Below, one piece after another: positions 12,638 to 23,800 of a DNA stretch of 64,000 nt. Every line of letters begins with the position of its first letter. The first letter of the stretch is position 1. The notes beneath the pieces are model-generated. The model made no database searches, was not told where the DNA came from, and saw only the letters and a list, made by a program, of their open reading frames with translations. Source of the DNA: Nemertoderma westbladi (Eukaryota > Xenacoelomorpha > Nemertodermatida > Nemertodermatidae); assembly GCA_032718475.1 (NCBI GenBank), contig JAUCBJ010006915.1, positions 62,001-126,000 of the forward strand, given 5' to 3'. A program made the position numbers and the translations under genes.

Positions 12638-13340
12638 GGGTGCTTTCAACAGGCGGCGGCGGACTCGTGAGGGTCTGGGGGCACGTTAGTAGTATATATT
12701 AGTAGCCCCCCACATCAAGGTCACCCATAGCCCAGTATTACCATCCATTTCTAGTACTGCATCCAATCAGAAGCCACCATTTCAACCTTTACCAATGGTC
12801 GTTATTATTTCAACCAATCAGATGCCAGCATTTCATTCGTAACCATGGTAACTTCTCAAGTTCCCGCTTATTCCGCTAGAGGCGTTATTAGTCACCCAAC
12901 GCTAGTACTGCATCCAATCACCAACCTTTATTTTACAGGTGTTCGGGTGTCTACACTTAGCATCAGGTAACGTCTACTATTTTTCAAATCGCTATTTTTC
13001 AGCAACCAGTATTTTCATATTCACCAACCTTTATTTTACAGGCGCTACGAGTGTCTACAGGTAACGTCTACTATTTTTCATTTTCGCTATTTTTCACCAA
13101 CCATTGCATATTCATCTTCGCGTAGCCTAACCTCACGATGCATGGCTAGCCCCCAACCCATCGCTACTCGATCCACGGCTGTTACCCACCCAGCCACCCA
13201 CCAACCAACCAACCAACAGCGATGCTTGCCTAACCCTACGGTTATTCCCCTTTTCGCCACGCTACCACCACCAGCACCACCAGCACCACCACCACTGTAT
13301 ACTGTATATGGTGACGACACTAAATCAATTAAATTAAAAT
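12638..13340. repeat. Non-coding stretch with a tandem duplication (about 12925-13110)
   Basis: Two direct copies of a unit of about 100-115 bp, sharing 'caccaacctttattttac', 'gtgtctaca' and 'aggtaacgtctactattt', lie at about 12922-13020 and 13020-13110. A (CAC)n-rich tract lies at 13260-13293. Just after the broken BEL/Pao integrase a GC-rich patch (12640-12710) could be its residual 3' end, but no LTR boundary can be shown. Confidence 0.6.
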
Positions 13341-14366
13341 TAATTAAATGTCGCCACTGGTTTGAAATATCAAATTTGTAACGTTTTTGACCACTATTGT
13401 TTGCATGTCCCAAAAAAAACGAAAAAAGTGAGAATAGGAATAATTTGGCATACCAAATGACCAACTTGAAGTTTGAAAACACTTGAAGTTCAAAATAAAA
13501 AACAATATGCCACTCTTCCTAAACATATTAACATTAAAAAAAGGAATACTGTATAAGCCTAAATTAATTTGCCTGTAGTTGAATTTAAAAAATGGTTAAA
13601 TGGTGTTTCCAAATCTGAAAAACGCTATTTAATAAATCTTTTAGTTTTCAAGTTATAACAATTTCCATTTAGGGATTCCTATTGAAATTACTATTACTTT
13701 GTATAATGAAAGGTTGATTATCTACAAATATTTTTTTATAAAATTGTCAACTTCAAAACCCTACTTCTTCTACAATTTTTGAGCAATTAGTCTGAAACTT
13801 TCTGTGGGAGTCTACGTAGCCACCCTACATAAAATTATTAGACAACTTTTCGAAATTATTTGTTAATAAAATTTAATACTATTTATAACAAACCAAAAAA
13901 ATTAACATAAATTTGCAGCGCCACCTAGCGGTGCAGAATTATTTTCACAAAATTTTGCCTGATAGTTATTTTGCCAATCTTCGATCTATCATATATTGTA
14001 GCCTAAACCAAACACTTTTGAAACGTTGAGAGTGATAAATCGAAGAGTTGTCCGAAAATGGTGTCCCCCCCCTTAAAACCTCTGGCTTTCAAATCCTCTG
14101 TGCGCCTTTGGGTTGGGGTGGTACATATTAAGAGTGGGGTTGAAGCGGGGGGGGGGGGGGGTGGGGAACTTTCTTCTCTTCTTTGATTTATTTTTTGTTG
14201 AATAATTGGTTCAATTTCTTAAATACCGATTTTGGGATAGAATTGCTCAATTTTAATCTATATCTGATACCCCTGAGCCTAGTGCTGCACGAAGGCCCCA
14301 CGAACGAGTCTTAACGGAGCAAAGTACACTATGCAAGAATGCACTATGAAAGAGTGAAACTAGGCA
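13341..14366. other. No gene seen; AT-rich, one poly-G tract
   Basis: Only short frames without motifs occur. A G run of about 14 lies near 14146-14162. Part of 13640-13760 (a phrase like 'caagttataacaatttcc' followed by 'aaaccctacttcttc') vaguely resembles the interior of the piggyBac-type element at 17560-17590, but too weakly to call. Confidence 0.4.
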
Positions 14367-15475
14367 ATAGAGTGGAAGTATGTTGTGCTGTTTTGGGATA
14401 ACAATTTATTGAAGTATAACAACAAAGGTATTAAGATGGCACTAGTAGCTTGTGGGACCATTTTTGAAAATTGATTTTATTTTTTTTTTTATTTTTTTAT
14501 TTTACTTTTGATTGATTTTTATCAAGGTGGATGTTCTAGAACATTAGTATATTTTTTTTTAATGGTAGTTTTAATATTTCCAAATGTCAGAGAGTATACT
14601 TTCTCTGAATATTCTCTGATTATCGTCTCCCCGATAATAATCGGGCTAATTGACGAGGAGGATTTAGTACTCATCCAAAATGAGTTGCATGGGTGAATGC
14701 AGAAATAATTAGCGCAAATTTTGATACATGTTTGAACGTGTTAAACCAAAGTAGCTACATTTTATGGCAGTTAATGTAAATGTTGGTTTCTTAAAAAAAG
14801 TGAAAGTATTTTGTTCTCATGTAAATTTATCGCATTTAAAAAATAAAAGTGGCGATATACAGTATTTGTATTTAAATTAATTGCCGCGGTCTTCCCTCTA
14901 TAAGAAAAATGTTCATTTGAAAAAATTGATTGCATTTATATTCAACCAGAGGGCCCAACATAGAGTTAGGTAGGGGTCGGCTAGCTAGCTTGTTTTTGGC
15001 CTGTAGTTCTAGAATGCAAATTAGCTATACCGATCACCAACTGTGTTCTGACGTCTAACATGGTCCTTCATCCAAAAATAATATTGTCGTTAATTTACCG
15101 AAGGTATTGCGCTTAACGCCGCCAGAGCCCGTACTAAATAGAGTGGAAGTATGTTGTGCTGTTTTGGGATAACAATTTATTGAAGTATAACAACAAAGGT
15201 ATTAAGATGGCACTAGTAGCTTGTGGGACCATTTTTGAAAATTTATTTTATTATTTTTTTTATTTTTTTATTTTACTTTTGATTGATTTTTATCAAGGTG
15301 GATGTTCTAGAACATTAGTATATATTTTTTTAATGGTAGCTAGTGTTTTTTTTTTACTAGCAAGTATTTTTAAAAATAACAAAAATAAAAGTAATATTGT
15401 TTATGAGTATTTTTTTGATATGGGTGAATGTTCTAGAACCTTAGTAAATATTTTTTATGGTAGCTAGTGTTTTTT
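14367..15475. repeat. Pair of 200-bp direct repeats, 771 bp apart
   Basis: 14367-14567 and 15138-15338 are nearly identical direct repeats, from 'atagagtggaagtatgttg' to the T-rich tract after 'ggatgttctagaacattag'. Each holds one GTTCTAGAAC palindrome (14533-14542, 15304-15313); a third lies at 15430-15439. The 570-bp spacer has no gene. The spacing could reflect solo LTR-like or tandem duplication; no ends or target duplication could be defined. Confidence 0.75.
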
Positions 15476-15800
15476 TAATCGATAGAATTTTTTGAGAATG
15501 TAAACAAATTTAAAAAAATTTGCTATACACTGTAAACTGTTATAATATCATCAATATTTTGGCCATTAATATATTCTGCAAGAGTAAACCTGAAATATCA
15601 ATGTTTTCATATTTTTTACATAATTTCAAAAATATTTGACCAATCAATATTTGGCTAGTACTTTTCTAGCTAGTCAAAAAAATATTGAAAAAAATTCTTA
15701 CATTACTGAGTCATGTGGTAGCTACAGTAGTATTTTTATACAGTACAATAATATTATACTAGCTAGTGTTTTTTTTTATTTGGTTTCTCATAATCTATTC
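15476..15800. other. AT-rich non-coding stretch
   Basis: No gene, tandem repeat or transposon end is visible. It ends where similarity to the LINE on the minus strand (47500) begins. Confidence 0.4.
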
Positions 15801-17101
15801 TAAGCAAAGCTATACAATAGAATTCTATTAAATCGCATCAGGGATCCCATTGAGAGACTGCTCCGTGGAAATCAGCATGGGTTCCGTAAAGGTCATGGGA
15901 CCATGGAGCCCATTTTGGCACTTAGAAGGATAATTGAAGAGTTATCAAAAAAGAAAGACAGGCATCTGGCTGTATCTTTGTTGACTTCTTCAAGGCCTTT
16001 GATTCAGTCTCTCGCTCACGTATGTTCAGCATACTTTCATTATATGGGATTCCTGATGAAATTATTGCAGCAATCAGATCAGTATACGATGGTTCGACAA
16101 CATTTGTGTCTACTGTTGACGGTGACACAGAACCATTTGAAGTGTTATGGGGCGTCCTCCAGGGAGACACACTTGCACCATTCTTGTTCATAATTGTTGT
16201 TGACTATGTTCTACGCATGTCCTTAGATCATCATAATGATGATGGGGTGATGATAACTCCATCTACTGGCTCCAGAAGTCGAGGAAATCCTGCCAAGTAC
16301 CTAACTGATCTAGACTTTGTTGATGACTTAGGAGTACTCTCAGAATCACTAGAGGGAGCCCAACGGCTCCTCAGTTCATTAGAACATGCTGCTTCTAGTG
16401 TTGGTCTTTTTATTAACTCCAGAAAGACCAAATTTTTGACAGTTAACTTTGAAAGCCCTCAGCAAGTCTCTGATCGGATGAGCATAAGCTCAAAAGATGG
16501 TATGCTTGAGCATGTGGATGACTTCTGTTACCTGGGATCATGGATCCGGAAGTCAGGTGAGGACATTCGAATACGTAAGGGAAATGCCTGGGCAGCCTTG
16601 AATAGGCTTTCCAGGATTTGGAAGTCACCGAGAATTAATCGGAAACTTAAGGTCGGATTATTTAGAGCAGCAGTAGTTCCAGTACTCCTCTATGGGAGTC
16701 CATGCTGGGCTCTAACTGCTGAATACACCAAATCTCTGGATGGCATATTCACAAGAATGCTACGCCGGGTTCATTGTGTCAAGTACAATGCACACATCTC
16801 CAACCAGACACTATATAACATTGGAGGTGTCCCATTGGTTCCCCCAAGCTTGACACTAGAACAAAATCGCCTCCGCTTTGCAGGGCATTGCTTTCGCCGT
16901 GAGGACCAGCCAGTGCATAATCTTGTACTTTGGCAGCCTCATGGAGTGAATAAGCATGGTGGACAGCCCATGGCTTTCTTGAGACGCATCTTAAAGGACA
17001 CCGGCCTTGAAGATGCGGATGATCTAGAAAGCAAGTTGCGAAGAATGGCGATGATAGGAGATGTGCAATTTCGCAAAAGACACTTTTTTAAACGCTTATA
17101 A
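15801..17101 (+). pseudogene. 5'-truncated LINE reverse transcriptase, frameshifted
   Basis: Similarity to the minus-strand copy at 46204-47616 starts at about 15801, inside the RT domain (phrase YNRILLNRIRDPIERLLRGN). One T is missing near 15972 relative to that copy, which shifts the frame inside the first catalytic motif (copy: VIFVDFF). The main frame (16022-17101, 359 residues) contains GVLQGDTLAPFLF and the catalytic LDFVDDLG box, where the other copy has FADD, followed by thumb-like and C-terminal regions (YGSPCW, RLRFAGHCFRR). The last 30 residues differ from the other copy after DADDL, with an altered 3' end. I call it a non-LTR retrotransposon but do not assign a clade. Confidence 0.88.
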
Positions 17102-17377
17102 AAAAAATGTAAAGGCAAAATCGAAAATTCCGGCTTCATGGTAACAATCACGGTGAGTTGAACTAGTTGTGTTTCAAATTTTAAGTAATATGATAAAGAT
17201 CTGTAGAAAAATTTGAGGGGGGGGGGGGTCCGTGTCATCAGAAAATGACATTATATTACGGGTCATGGTGTATATACAGTAGGCTATACAAATGTATAAA
17301 TTAATCAAAAGTTTAATGGTGAATTTACCCATGCTTATAAAGTTGAATATTTATTTCTTTGTATTTCCCTCCAGTTT
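17102..17377. other. Spacer and possible 3' splice-site region before the broken exon-like sequence
   Basis: A G run lies at 17217-17228. From about 17285 the sequence is homologous to the minus strand at 37275-37345 (shared 'taaattaatcaaaagttta'). It ends in a pyrimidine-rich tract 'ctttgtatttccctccag' at 17358-17375, which would serve as a splice acceptor. Confidence 0.5.
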
Positions 17378-19086
17378 AAATCTAACATACTTAACCCTAT
17401 TAAACCCGGGGGGGGGGTCAATATGACCCCCCCCCGTGGTTTTTTTATTATAATTCTGAAACATACGCAGTTGGGAATCTGAAATTTTATGACTTTTCCT
17501 AAAAATCTATTGTCTTCATGGTAGTGAAAACCGTTTTCAAAAATATTCGGTACTTTTCGAGTTATAGCACCATTTTTAAACCCTACTTTTGGCACTTTTT
17601 TTGAGACGTTTTTTGAAAATTACATTTCATTAAATATGAATTGTAACATCTCTATTTTTGATTTACACCGGTTTTTTGGTCTTAGAAATTGGATGGAATT
17701 CATATAAATTGATTTAGAAATTTCAAACTTGATTTTTTCGATGGGTGCCAAATTTTAGTGCCAGCACCAAATTTTGAAATAAGTCAATTTTGTAAATTGA
17801 TTGTTTGAAACTTGTTTTTTACGCAATTGGGGTTTTTTGAGGTTCTGGATTCGATGAAATATATACGAGTTGAACCAAGCGTATCAAACTTGTATTTTTC
17901 GGTGCTGTGTGCTAATTTTGGTGCTAGCACGAAATTTTGAAAATCCATTCAATATATAAAATTGCTTGTGACAATTTATTTCTTGCGTTTTAGAGGTTTA
18001 TAGCTGTTCTGAATTCGATGGAAAATATAATTATCGAACTAGACATCTCAAACTTGTATTTTTCGGATGTGGGTGCAAAATGTGGTGCTAGCACCAAATT
18101 TTGAAAACCATCAAATATATCAATTGATTGTGTCACCTTGTTTCTTGCGTTATACGGGTTTGTGATGGTTCTGAATTCAATGGAATCAGTAAAAATTTCA
18201 TAAGAGTTCTCAAACTTGTATTTTTCGCCTGTGGGTGAAAATTGTTGTGCCAGCACCAAATTTTGGAAAATATGCAAATTGATAATTAGATAGTATCACC
18301 TTGTTTCTTGCGTTATACGGGTTTATGAGGGTCCTGAATCCGATAGAATCAATAAAAACAGCACTGGACATCGCAAACTTGTACTTTTTGGTGATGGGTA
18401 CGAAATTTGGTGCTAGCACCAAAATTTGCTAAATTACGCCGAAAAATACAAGTAGCAATGATCTGGCATATTAGAAATGTATTGCATTAGAATCAGCGCC
18501 CTCGAAAACCTGAAAATGTGAATTTATAGCATCGTATAAGTGAATTAAAAATTTTGTGTTCTAACTGAAAAGTGCAGGTTACTTGTTTTTTTCATTTTTT
18601 TCCTACGCAGAGAGGACTAAACAGCCATTTATAGTAATCATATCATTTTTAAATATTTTCCAATGTATTTTGCACCCCAAAAAACCTGTATTGAAAAATA
18701 ATTAGCCGAAAATGTAACTTTCAAATTTTGTGAAAATTGTGCACTACTTGTAATTTTGGTGCTGCAATATAACCACCCCAGTACATTTTTTCGAAAATTT
18801 TTTTTTCGGTCGGATCCAGACAAGTGATACCTACGTACAAACAAAAAATCAGACGTTTTCGTAAATATTTGTAGATTTTAGAGGGGGGGGGTCAATATGA
18901 CCCCCTCCCGGTATTTGTACAACATTTTATAGCCCGGTACTAATAGGGTTAAGGCCGGTGGTTCCGCTGTTAGAGGTAGGATATGCAACTGAAGACACCA
19001 TGTTCAATATAATTGGCCAAGATGGGAGATTAAGTTTCAAGGGGCAAGTGGATAAACTGTTTAGCACTACTGATGAGGCCTTATAG
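17376..19086 (+). pseudogene. Exon-like reading frame split by a TTAA-flanked element
   Basis: The short piece 17376-17394 after a splice-acceptor-like tract, and the piece 18953-19086, form one open frame of about 52 codons ending in TAG at 19084-19086. The inserted element between them is ignored, counting one TTAA. Right-side phrases are FNIIGQDGRLSFKGQVDKLF and STTDEAL. I do not recognise the protein. A diverged uninterrupted relative lies at 37083-37345 on the minus strand, showing that this is a multicopy sequence and where the insertion occurred. It may be a last exon of a gene family or a piece of an unknown repeat. Only the reading frame, the acceptor-like tract and the paralogue support it. 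Confidence 0.45.
17395..18948. mobile_element. Non-autonomous piggyBac-type element, 1554 bp, TTAA duplication
   Basis: The element is flanked by TTAA at 17391-17394 and 18949-18952. Its ends are CCCTATTA and the inverted TAATAGGG, matching piggyBac-superfamily rules (TTAA target, ends beginning CCC). Just inside each end sits a G run followed by TCAATATGACCCCC, forming a second inverted pair (17405-17440, 18882-18910). The interior has no transposase. About five units of about 135-150 bp (17640-18430) share 'tttcttgcgttatacgggtt', 'caaacttgtatttttcg' and the palindrome GGTGCTAGCACC. Related fragments occur at 43080-43390 and 55880-55945. It interrupts the exon-like frame described separately. 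Confidence 0.85.
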
Positions 19087-19998
19087 CCTGAAACCCCCGG
19101 TGACGTGCCTCCTCATTTTCTCAATTTCTGAACAAAATCATATAATATTTCGTTGCTTTCGTTTCAAGGATTGCAATTATATATAACAATGATTTCGTTG
19201 AAAAAAGTTGTTGAGGTATGAGTTCAAAGAATGAAAGAATTATCATCAGCTAAGGGCCATTTATTATTTATTCTATTTAATAATTATTATAGTAATTACA
19301 AATCGTTCTGGAACATTTTGTTTATGAATTGTTGCCCCATAGAGATTTCTGTAGCTGCCCCATATTGTACTGTAATATACTGTATTTACATACTTACTGT
19401 ACCTGGACAAAGCTCACCCAATAAGCGAGGTTTGTACTGGCAAAGTACTTTCACTTTAGATGTCAGCTACAATACTGCTGTACTTTAGTCAGCATATCAC
19501 ACTCAGTCTGTCTTCAGTCTGGACTCGATACTGTTTGTCTGCCTGAACCAAGGCCATCTAAACAACAGGCCATCACAAGGACCTAGCCTTCAAAATTATT
19601 GTACGCTGACTGTGCTGATTATGTTACCTAAACTGTACCTAACAGCCTAAGCTCAGAAGCTATTATACTGTTGCAGTATTGGGGTTTGGAATAATCCATT
19701 TGTTTTAACATTGAATCCCCTTATTTATTCTAAAATCATCCGAAATATCCGCTCCATTACTGTCTGAAACGCTTCCGACAGTCCGATGTATCTGGACCCG
19801 AGCAGCCGAGTTGCATCAAGATGTGAATAACGGAGGAATAATACTACCGAATTGCTTGCTTGTCAGTACGATTCTATTTACTACAGTAAGACTACACTGG
19901 GAATACGGCGGTTGGTCGGATCGTAATGCGGGCCACTGCCAAGTTCCTCATGCCTCACTCACTCACATGCGAAATGAAATAAAAAAACCAAATTAAAA
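19087..19998. other. No gene seen
   Basis: Short frames only (for example 85 codons at 19231-19488), none with a motif. No repeats or transposon ends were found. It ends at the 3' side of the minus-strand copia fragment. Confidence 0.4.
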
Positions 19999-20522
19999 TT
20001 AAATAAATTCCGAATTAAATTCCGATATCAAACTCCTGAGATAGACAACCTCGTCAACAGCATCGACCATAGATATAGCCTCAGCAGCCTCGTCAACAGC
20101 ATCGACCATAGATATAGCCTCAGCAGCAAGAGCACTTCTAGTGATGCGTTTTAGTCTATACGATTTCCACCCAATAACAGCTCTACCCCAGATTAGAATA
20201 TATCCACCCCAAGATGGATTTCCAAAGGATGCATCAACATACACTGTTATACAATCGGACATATCTCTTAAGAATGGAAGTATAAATGGTTGAGATTTCA
20301 CTGTGCGAATCAATTTGTTAAGTTTGTTTAAATCAGAGACCGTAGCTGAACTAGTACATGTTGCCAATCGACTCAAAGAAAGAATGATATGTCTGGGCGA
20401 CTTGTTGTGCAAAGCCACATAAGTATACCAACTGCCATCCTTGCAGTTTCTGACTCAAAACCAATTCGAACTGTGTCACTAACATTCAGACACTCTAGTT
20501 GATCCACATATTTCTCCTGTGA
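19999..20522 (-). pseudogene. Copia RT end and RNase H (left part)
   Basis: Two overlapping minus frames (20585-20373 and 20418-19999) encode SQEKYVDQL, the start of the RT C-terminal segment, then a region with TSRPDISFFL. The RNase H follows, with VYVDASFG (catalytic Asp), SWGGYILIWG and ALAAEAISM. A frame change lies around 20400. A 39-bp tandem duplication at about 20050-20127 repeats the codons for AEAISMVDAVDE, which breaks the usual RNase H length. The fragment stops about 20 bp left of its C-terminal stop. Confidence 0.88.
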
Positions 20523-20877
20523 TGTGAGCGGATTCAATTCCGCCTCACCAACCCCCATAAAGTTGGGAAGGGCGCCTTTATGCAATATTGGGGAGTACGA
20601 GGTTGATTGCCAATCAACCTCGTATCACCCCCAATAAACGGGGACGACAAACCCCAGAGGGCCTCACACAATGGGGGTCAGAGGTTAAGCCTCCGGGGAG
20701 AAGGAAAGTAACAGCAGCGGGGGGGGGGGGGAAACACCCCCGCAGAGCTGAAGGCGAGAAGTAGGTTGTCGGCCAATGGGGGGACAGCAGGGCATCAGCT
20801 GAGTAACACGGCCAAAGGTAGTGTAGTATATTACCGGTCGGTGTTATATCGTTCAGTAGTTTAGTCAGTCACTCAGA
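20523..20877 (+). repeat. 5' LTR, truncated (355 bp)
   Basis: It is homologous to the first 355 bp of the right LTR, from TGTGAGCGG to 'cagtcactcag'. Directly after it the two ends diverge, and the last 219 bp of the right LTR (27873-28091) have no counterpart here. The end of the 5' LTR and any adjacent primer-binding site are therefore missing, most simply through a deletion after insertion. A palindromic segment around 20600-20625 (gaggttgattgccaatcaacctc) lies in both LTRs. Confidence 0.85.
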
Positions 20878-20942
20878 CGACAAGAGACGGTCCGGCGGCC
20901 CAGGCGGAGGGCGGCCGTCTACCACAGGGAGGGACGAGCGAG

Positions 20943-21293
20943 TTGAGAGAAGGGAGAGACGAGTCGACACACGACGGCGGTCGACGTACCGATGTCGGAC
21001 GGCCCACCGGAACGGCGACGGAGGGGCCGCCGGTACGACGCCGGACACGGAGAGAAAGAGGGGATGTCGGCGACAAGGACGTCGGAGTTAGCGACCGGCT
21101 CCGACGGGCCTACAACGCGACGAGGAGGCAGATAAAGGAAGCTAAGGAGGGAGAAAAGTTGGACCAGGTGAAGCTAGAGAAGTGGCTAGGTGAGTTGAAT
21201 AAATATTTTAACTATCTAGTTCGCTTTGGGCAAGGAGAGTTGGCGGGTGAAAGAGCGAGAGAGACCGCCACCGAACTGTTTGAACTGTGGTAA
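20943..21293 (+). CDS. Small frame at the start of the nested element, possible Gag leader protein
   Basis: This is a 116-codon frame rich in Arg and Glu, with a predicted helical second half (DRLRRAYNATRRQIKEAKEG). It lies 10 bp before the coiled-coil Gag frame and in a different phase. I recognise no domain. It may be the first part of Gag shifted by an indel, or a chance frame in purine-rich DNA. Confidence 0.3.
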   Translation: MREGRDESTHDGGRRTDVGRPTGTATEGPPVRRRTRRERGDVGDKDVGVSDRLRRAYNATRRQIKEAKEGEKLDQVKLEKWLGELNKYFNYLVRFGQGELAGERARETATELFELW

Positions 21294-21302
21294 TGTAGGG
21301 GT

Positions 21303-22037
21303 ATGGAGCCTGGTGTAGTGTACATAGGGCCATATTTAGTTGATGCCAGGGGAGTTAAGGTAGTGGGTTGGGCGGGACCGCACGAGGGCGAATCCGAGGT
21401 TAACTCCGAGGATTCGGTCTCGTCGGTCAGCGAGAACCCCGGAAAGCGGGGGAAAGTTAGTAGGACGGAGGGGCGACGGGAGTCCGTCGCAACCGATAAG
21501 TCTGCTACATCCTCTGTAAAAGCAAGACGGGTGCGGGAGATAAATCTGGCGTGTCAATTGAAAATTGCGGCGCTAGACCAGAAAGAGTTAGAGAGGTAAC
21601 TGAGTGAGGGAACCGCATTGTTGGAGAGAGAAAGAGAGTTGGCAAGGGAGTATAGAGAGAGAGCCGAGGAGCGTAGAGAGCGGGAGATGAGAGAAGAGAA
21701 CGAGACGGCGAGGCGGCTTGAGAGGGTTGCGAGAGAGGCAGAGTTGGCCGAGCAAAGATTACGAGAGGACAGAGAGAGAGAGATAGAGGCAAAGCGTGTG
21801 CGGGATGATTTGCATACCCGCCTAAGGGGGTTTATGCAATATCAAGCCAAACAGAAATGCCGACTAAAACTGGCGCAGTTGGGACTATCAGAGAGTGAGG
21901 CTGTCTCGGGTAGTGTTTACGAGGAGCCAGAAGTAGTGAAAACTTTTGTTAATACCCCACTTACAAGCACCGGGCGACAGAACCAGAACTGGTGTAGCCA
22001 TACGGGCGGGGGGGGGGGGGTAATAATAATACGTTAG
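21303..22037 (+). pseudogene. Gag N-terminal coiled-coil part of the nested element
   Basis: Two frames in the same phase (21303-21599 and 21618-22037) are separated by a single TAA at 21597-21599. Residues after the stop form a dense Glu/Arg heptad region (RERELAREYRERAEERRERE and so on) like the Gag coiled coil at 1736-3601, then a QYQAKQKCRLKLAQLGLSE segment. The frame ends in a poly-G tract at 22009-22019. The similar layout in both elements suggests an ancestral BEL/Pao Gag N-terminus. Confidence 0.65.
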
Positions 22038-23160
22038 AAGTAATTAATATTAATAGTACCGTAGTGGATAACCCTAATCAAACCTTTATTGCAGAAAATA
22101 TTTTACCCGGTAATTGAAATTCAAATATTCCAAATAATTCGAATAATAATTTAAATTTAGAAAATGATAATAATTCTAATTTAAATAATAATATTGATAA
22201 CAGGGCTATTAATACTAATTTAGGAGACACAGATGGTCCGGCCAACGGTGGCCTGCAAGGCAACGCAATTAGTGCGCAGAGAGTAGCGGGGGCGGGAGAC
22301 CCCAACGGGGGCCTGGTAGGCCACGTAGTTAGTAGGCAGGGAGCGTCGGGGGTGAGTCAACCCGACGGGGGCCTACCAGGCAACGTAGTAGTAGAGAGAG
22401 AGGCGGGAGTGAATAGACCCAGCCGTAGTAGAGACAGTGCGTCGACTAGAGAGGGGTGTAGAAGCGAAGTAAGAGGTAGTGAAGTTAGAAGTGGCAAGTG
22501 GGGGGGGGGGGGGGGCTACGGGCGCCCCACCATGAAAGATCAGTGGCGAGAGAGGGGGGGGGGGCAGAGAACGCCCCACAAGAGGGACGTAGAAGTGAAG
22601 TAAGAGATAGTGAAGTTAGAAGTAGCGGGTGGGGGGGGGGGGGGGGGCTACGGGCACCCCACCACGGAAGATTAGTGGCGAGAGAGGGGGGGTAGAAAAT
22701 GTCCGACAAGAGGGACGCAGAAGTGTAGTAAGAGATAGTGAAGTTAGAAGTGGCGGGTGGGGGGGGGGCTACGGGCACCCCACCACGAGAGATTAGTAGT
22801 GAGAGGGGAGGGGGCAGAGAATGTCCCACAGGCATCGGCAGATAATGCGCGGGGCAAGTTAGGTGAACCGCGGCACCCGACGACGGAGAATAGTAGGGGG
22901 ATGATGAGTATCCCCAGGAGGGTCCAACCGGACAGAGTAGAGTCAGATGTTAGCGCCAAGAGTGGGCGAGCGACGAGACGTCGAGCCCAGTCAGAAGAGA
23001 GAAGAAGATTAGTAGAGTTTAACCGAGAGGTCGAAGAGAGAAGAAGATTAGTAGAGTTTACTGAGAGGTCGAAGAAAGAAGAAGATTAGTAGAGTTTAAC
23101 CGAGAGGTCGAAGAGAGAAGAAGTAAAGATAATAGAAGAGTCGTTGCTAGGAGCAACTGG
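22038..23160. repeat. Low-complexity spacer with three 115-130-bp G-rich tandem units and 39-bp units
   Basis: Units beginning 'agtgaagttagaagt' and containing a G run, 'ctacgggc' and 'ccccacca' lie at about 22478-22605, 22607-22732 and 22735-22845. About 22996-23125 holds three to four 39-bp units of 'gaagagagaagaagattag'. G runs of 8-17 recur at 22500, 22553, 22632, 22686 and 22759, and will shift any frame that crosses them. No conserved protein is visible. Confidence 0.7.
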
Positions 23161-23169
23161 AGAGCAGGG

Positions 23170-23742
23170 ATGGATAGCGAGCCGTCGATAGTAGAGATGG
23201 AGTTAGGGAGTCAGTGGGGTCGAACTCTGGGAGATTGCCGTCGCCCCGGAGAAACGTACCGCACGCCAGGAGAGGGGTACAGGACGTACCGATACGAAGA
23301 CGATAATATAAGAGGAGATCGAAGAGAAACTTCCCGACGGGATATAGCTGCCGATCGAGAGTACAGTAGTCGAGGGGAGACTCGAGATTCGAGAGAATTA
23401 AACTTCGGTTCGGAAGGGCACATGCAGACTGCAGGACATACTGTAGGCCTTACTGCACATACTATTATAGGCCATGCTGGGAGAGATAGAGTAGGCGATA
23501 GGGTAGCGCGGATGACGGGATTAAACCCGGAAGTCGCGGAGTACATACCGGTAGGTAGGCAAGAAGTGGATAGGCCTATATCGGTACCGGCACAGCAGCA
23601 TGACTATAATATCCAGGGACATAACAAATATCCAGGGGAGAGGAGAGTTATTGCAGATAGATGTATGGGCCCCAATATATTAACATCAACCCCAGTACCA
23701 AATATAATACCGGTGGGGGGGGGGGGGGGGGGGACAGGGTGA
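23170..23742 (+). pseudogene. Gag spacer frame of the nested element
   Basis: A 190-codon frame rich in Arg, Glu and Gly has no recognisable domain. It ends inside a G run (23716-23733), across which the reading phase changes to that of the capsid-like Gag at 23801. It is probably the linker between coiled-coil and capsid parts of one original Gag; the G-run length would decide whether they are joined. Confidence 0.45.
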
Positions 23743-23800
23743 CATTCCCCCATTACAATATCAACAATACACTCAAACAGCAATAGAACATCGAACCCCC

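Noticed and set aside
12638-12780. 3' LTR of the plus-strand BEL/Pao copy
   Set aside because: No matching sequence upstream of either copy and the integrase is truncated before its natural end.
13087-13482. 131-codon minus-strand frame
   Set aside because: Composition-driven (GGG/Trp-rich) frame across a (CAC)n tract; no motif.
22352-22835. Gly- or Pro-rich frames on both strands in the G-rich tandem units
   Set aside because: Low complexity with poly-G tracts; phases change with run length and no conserved domain is present.
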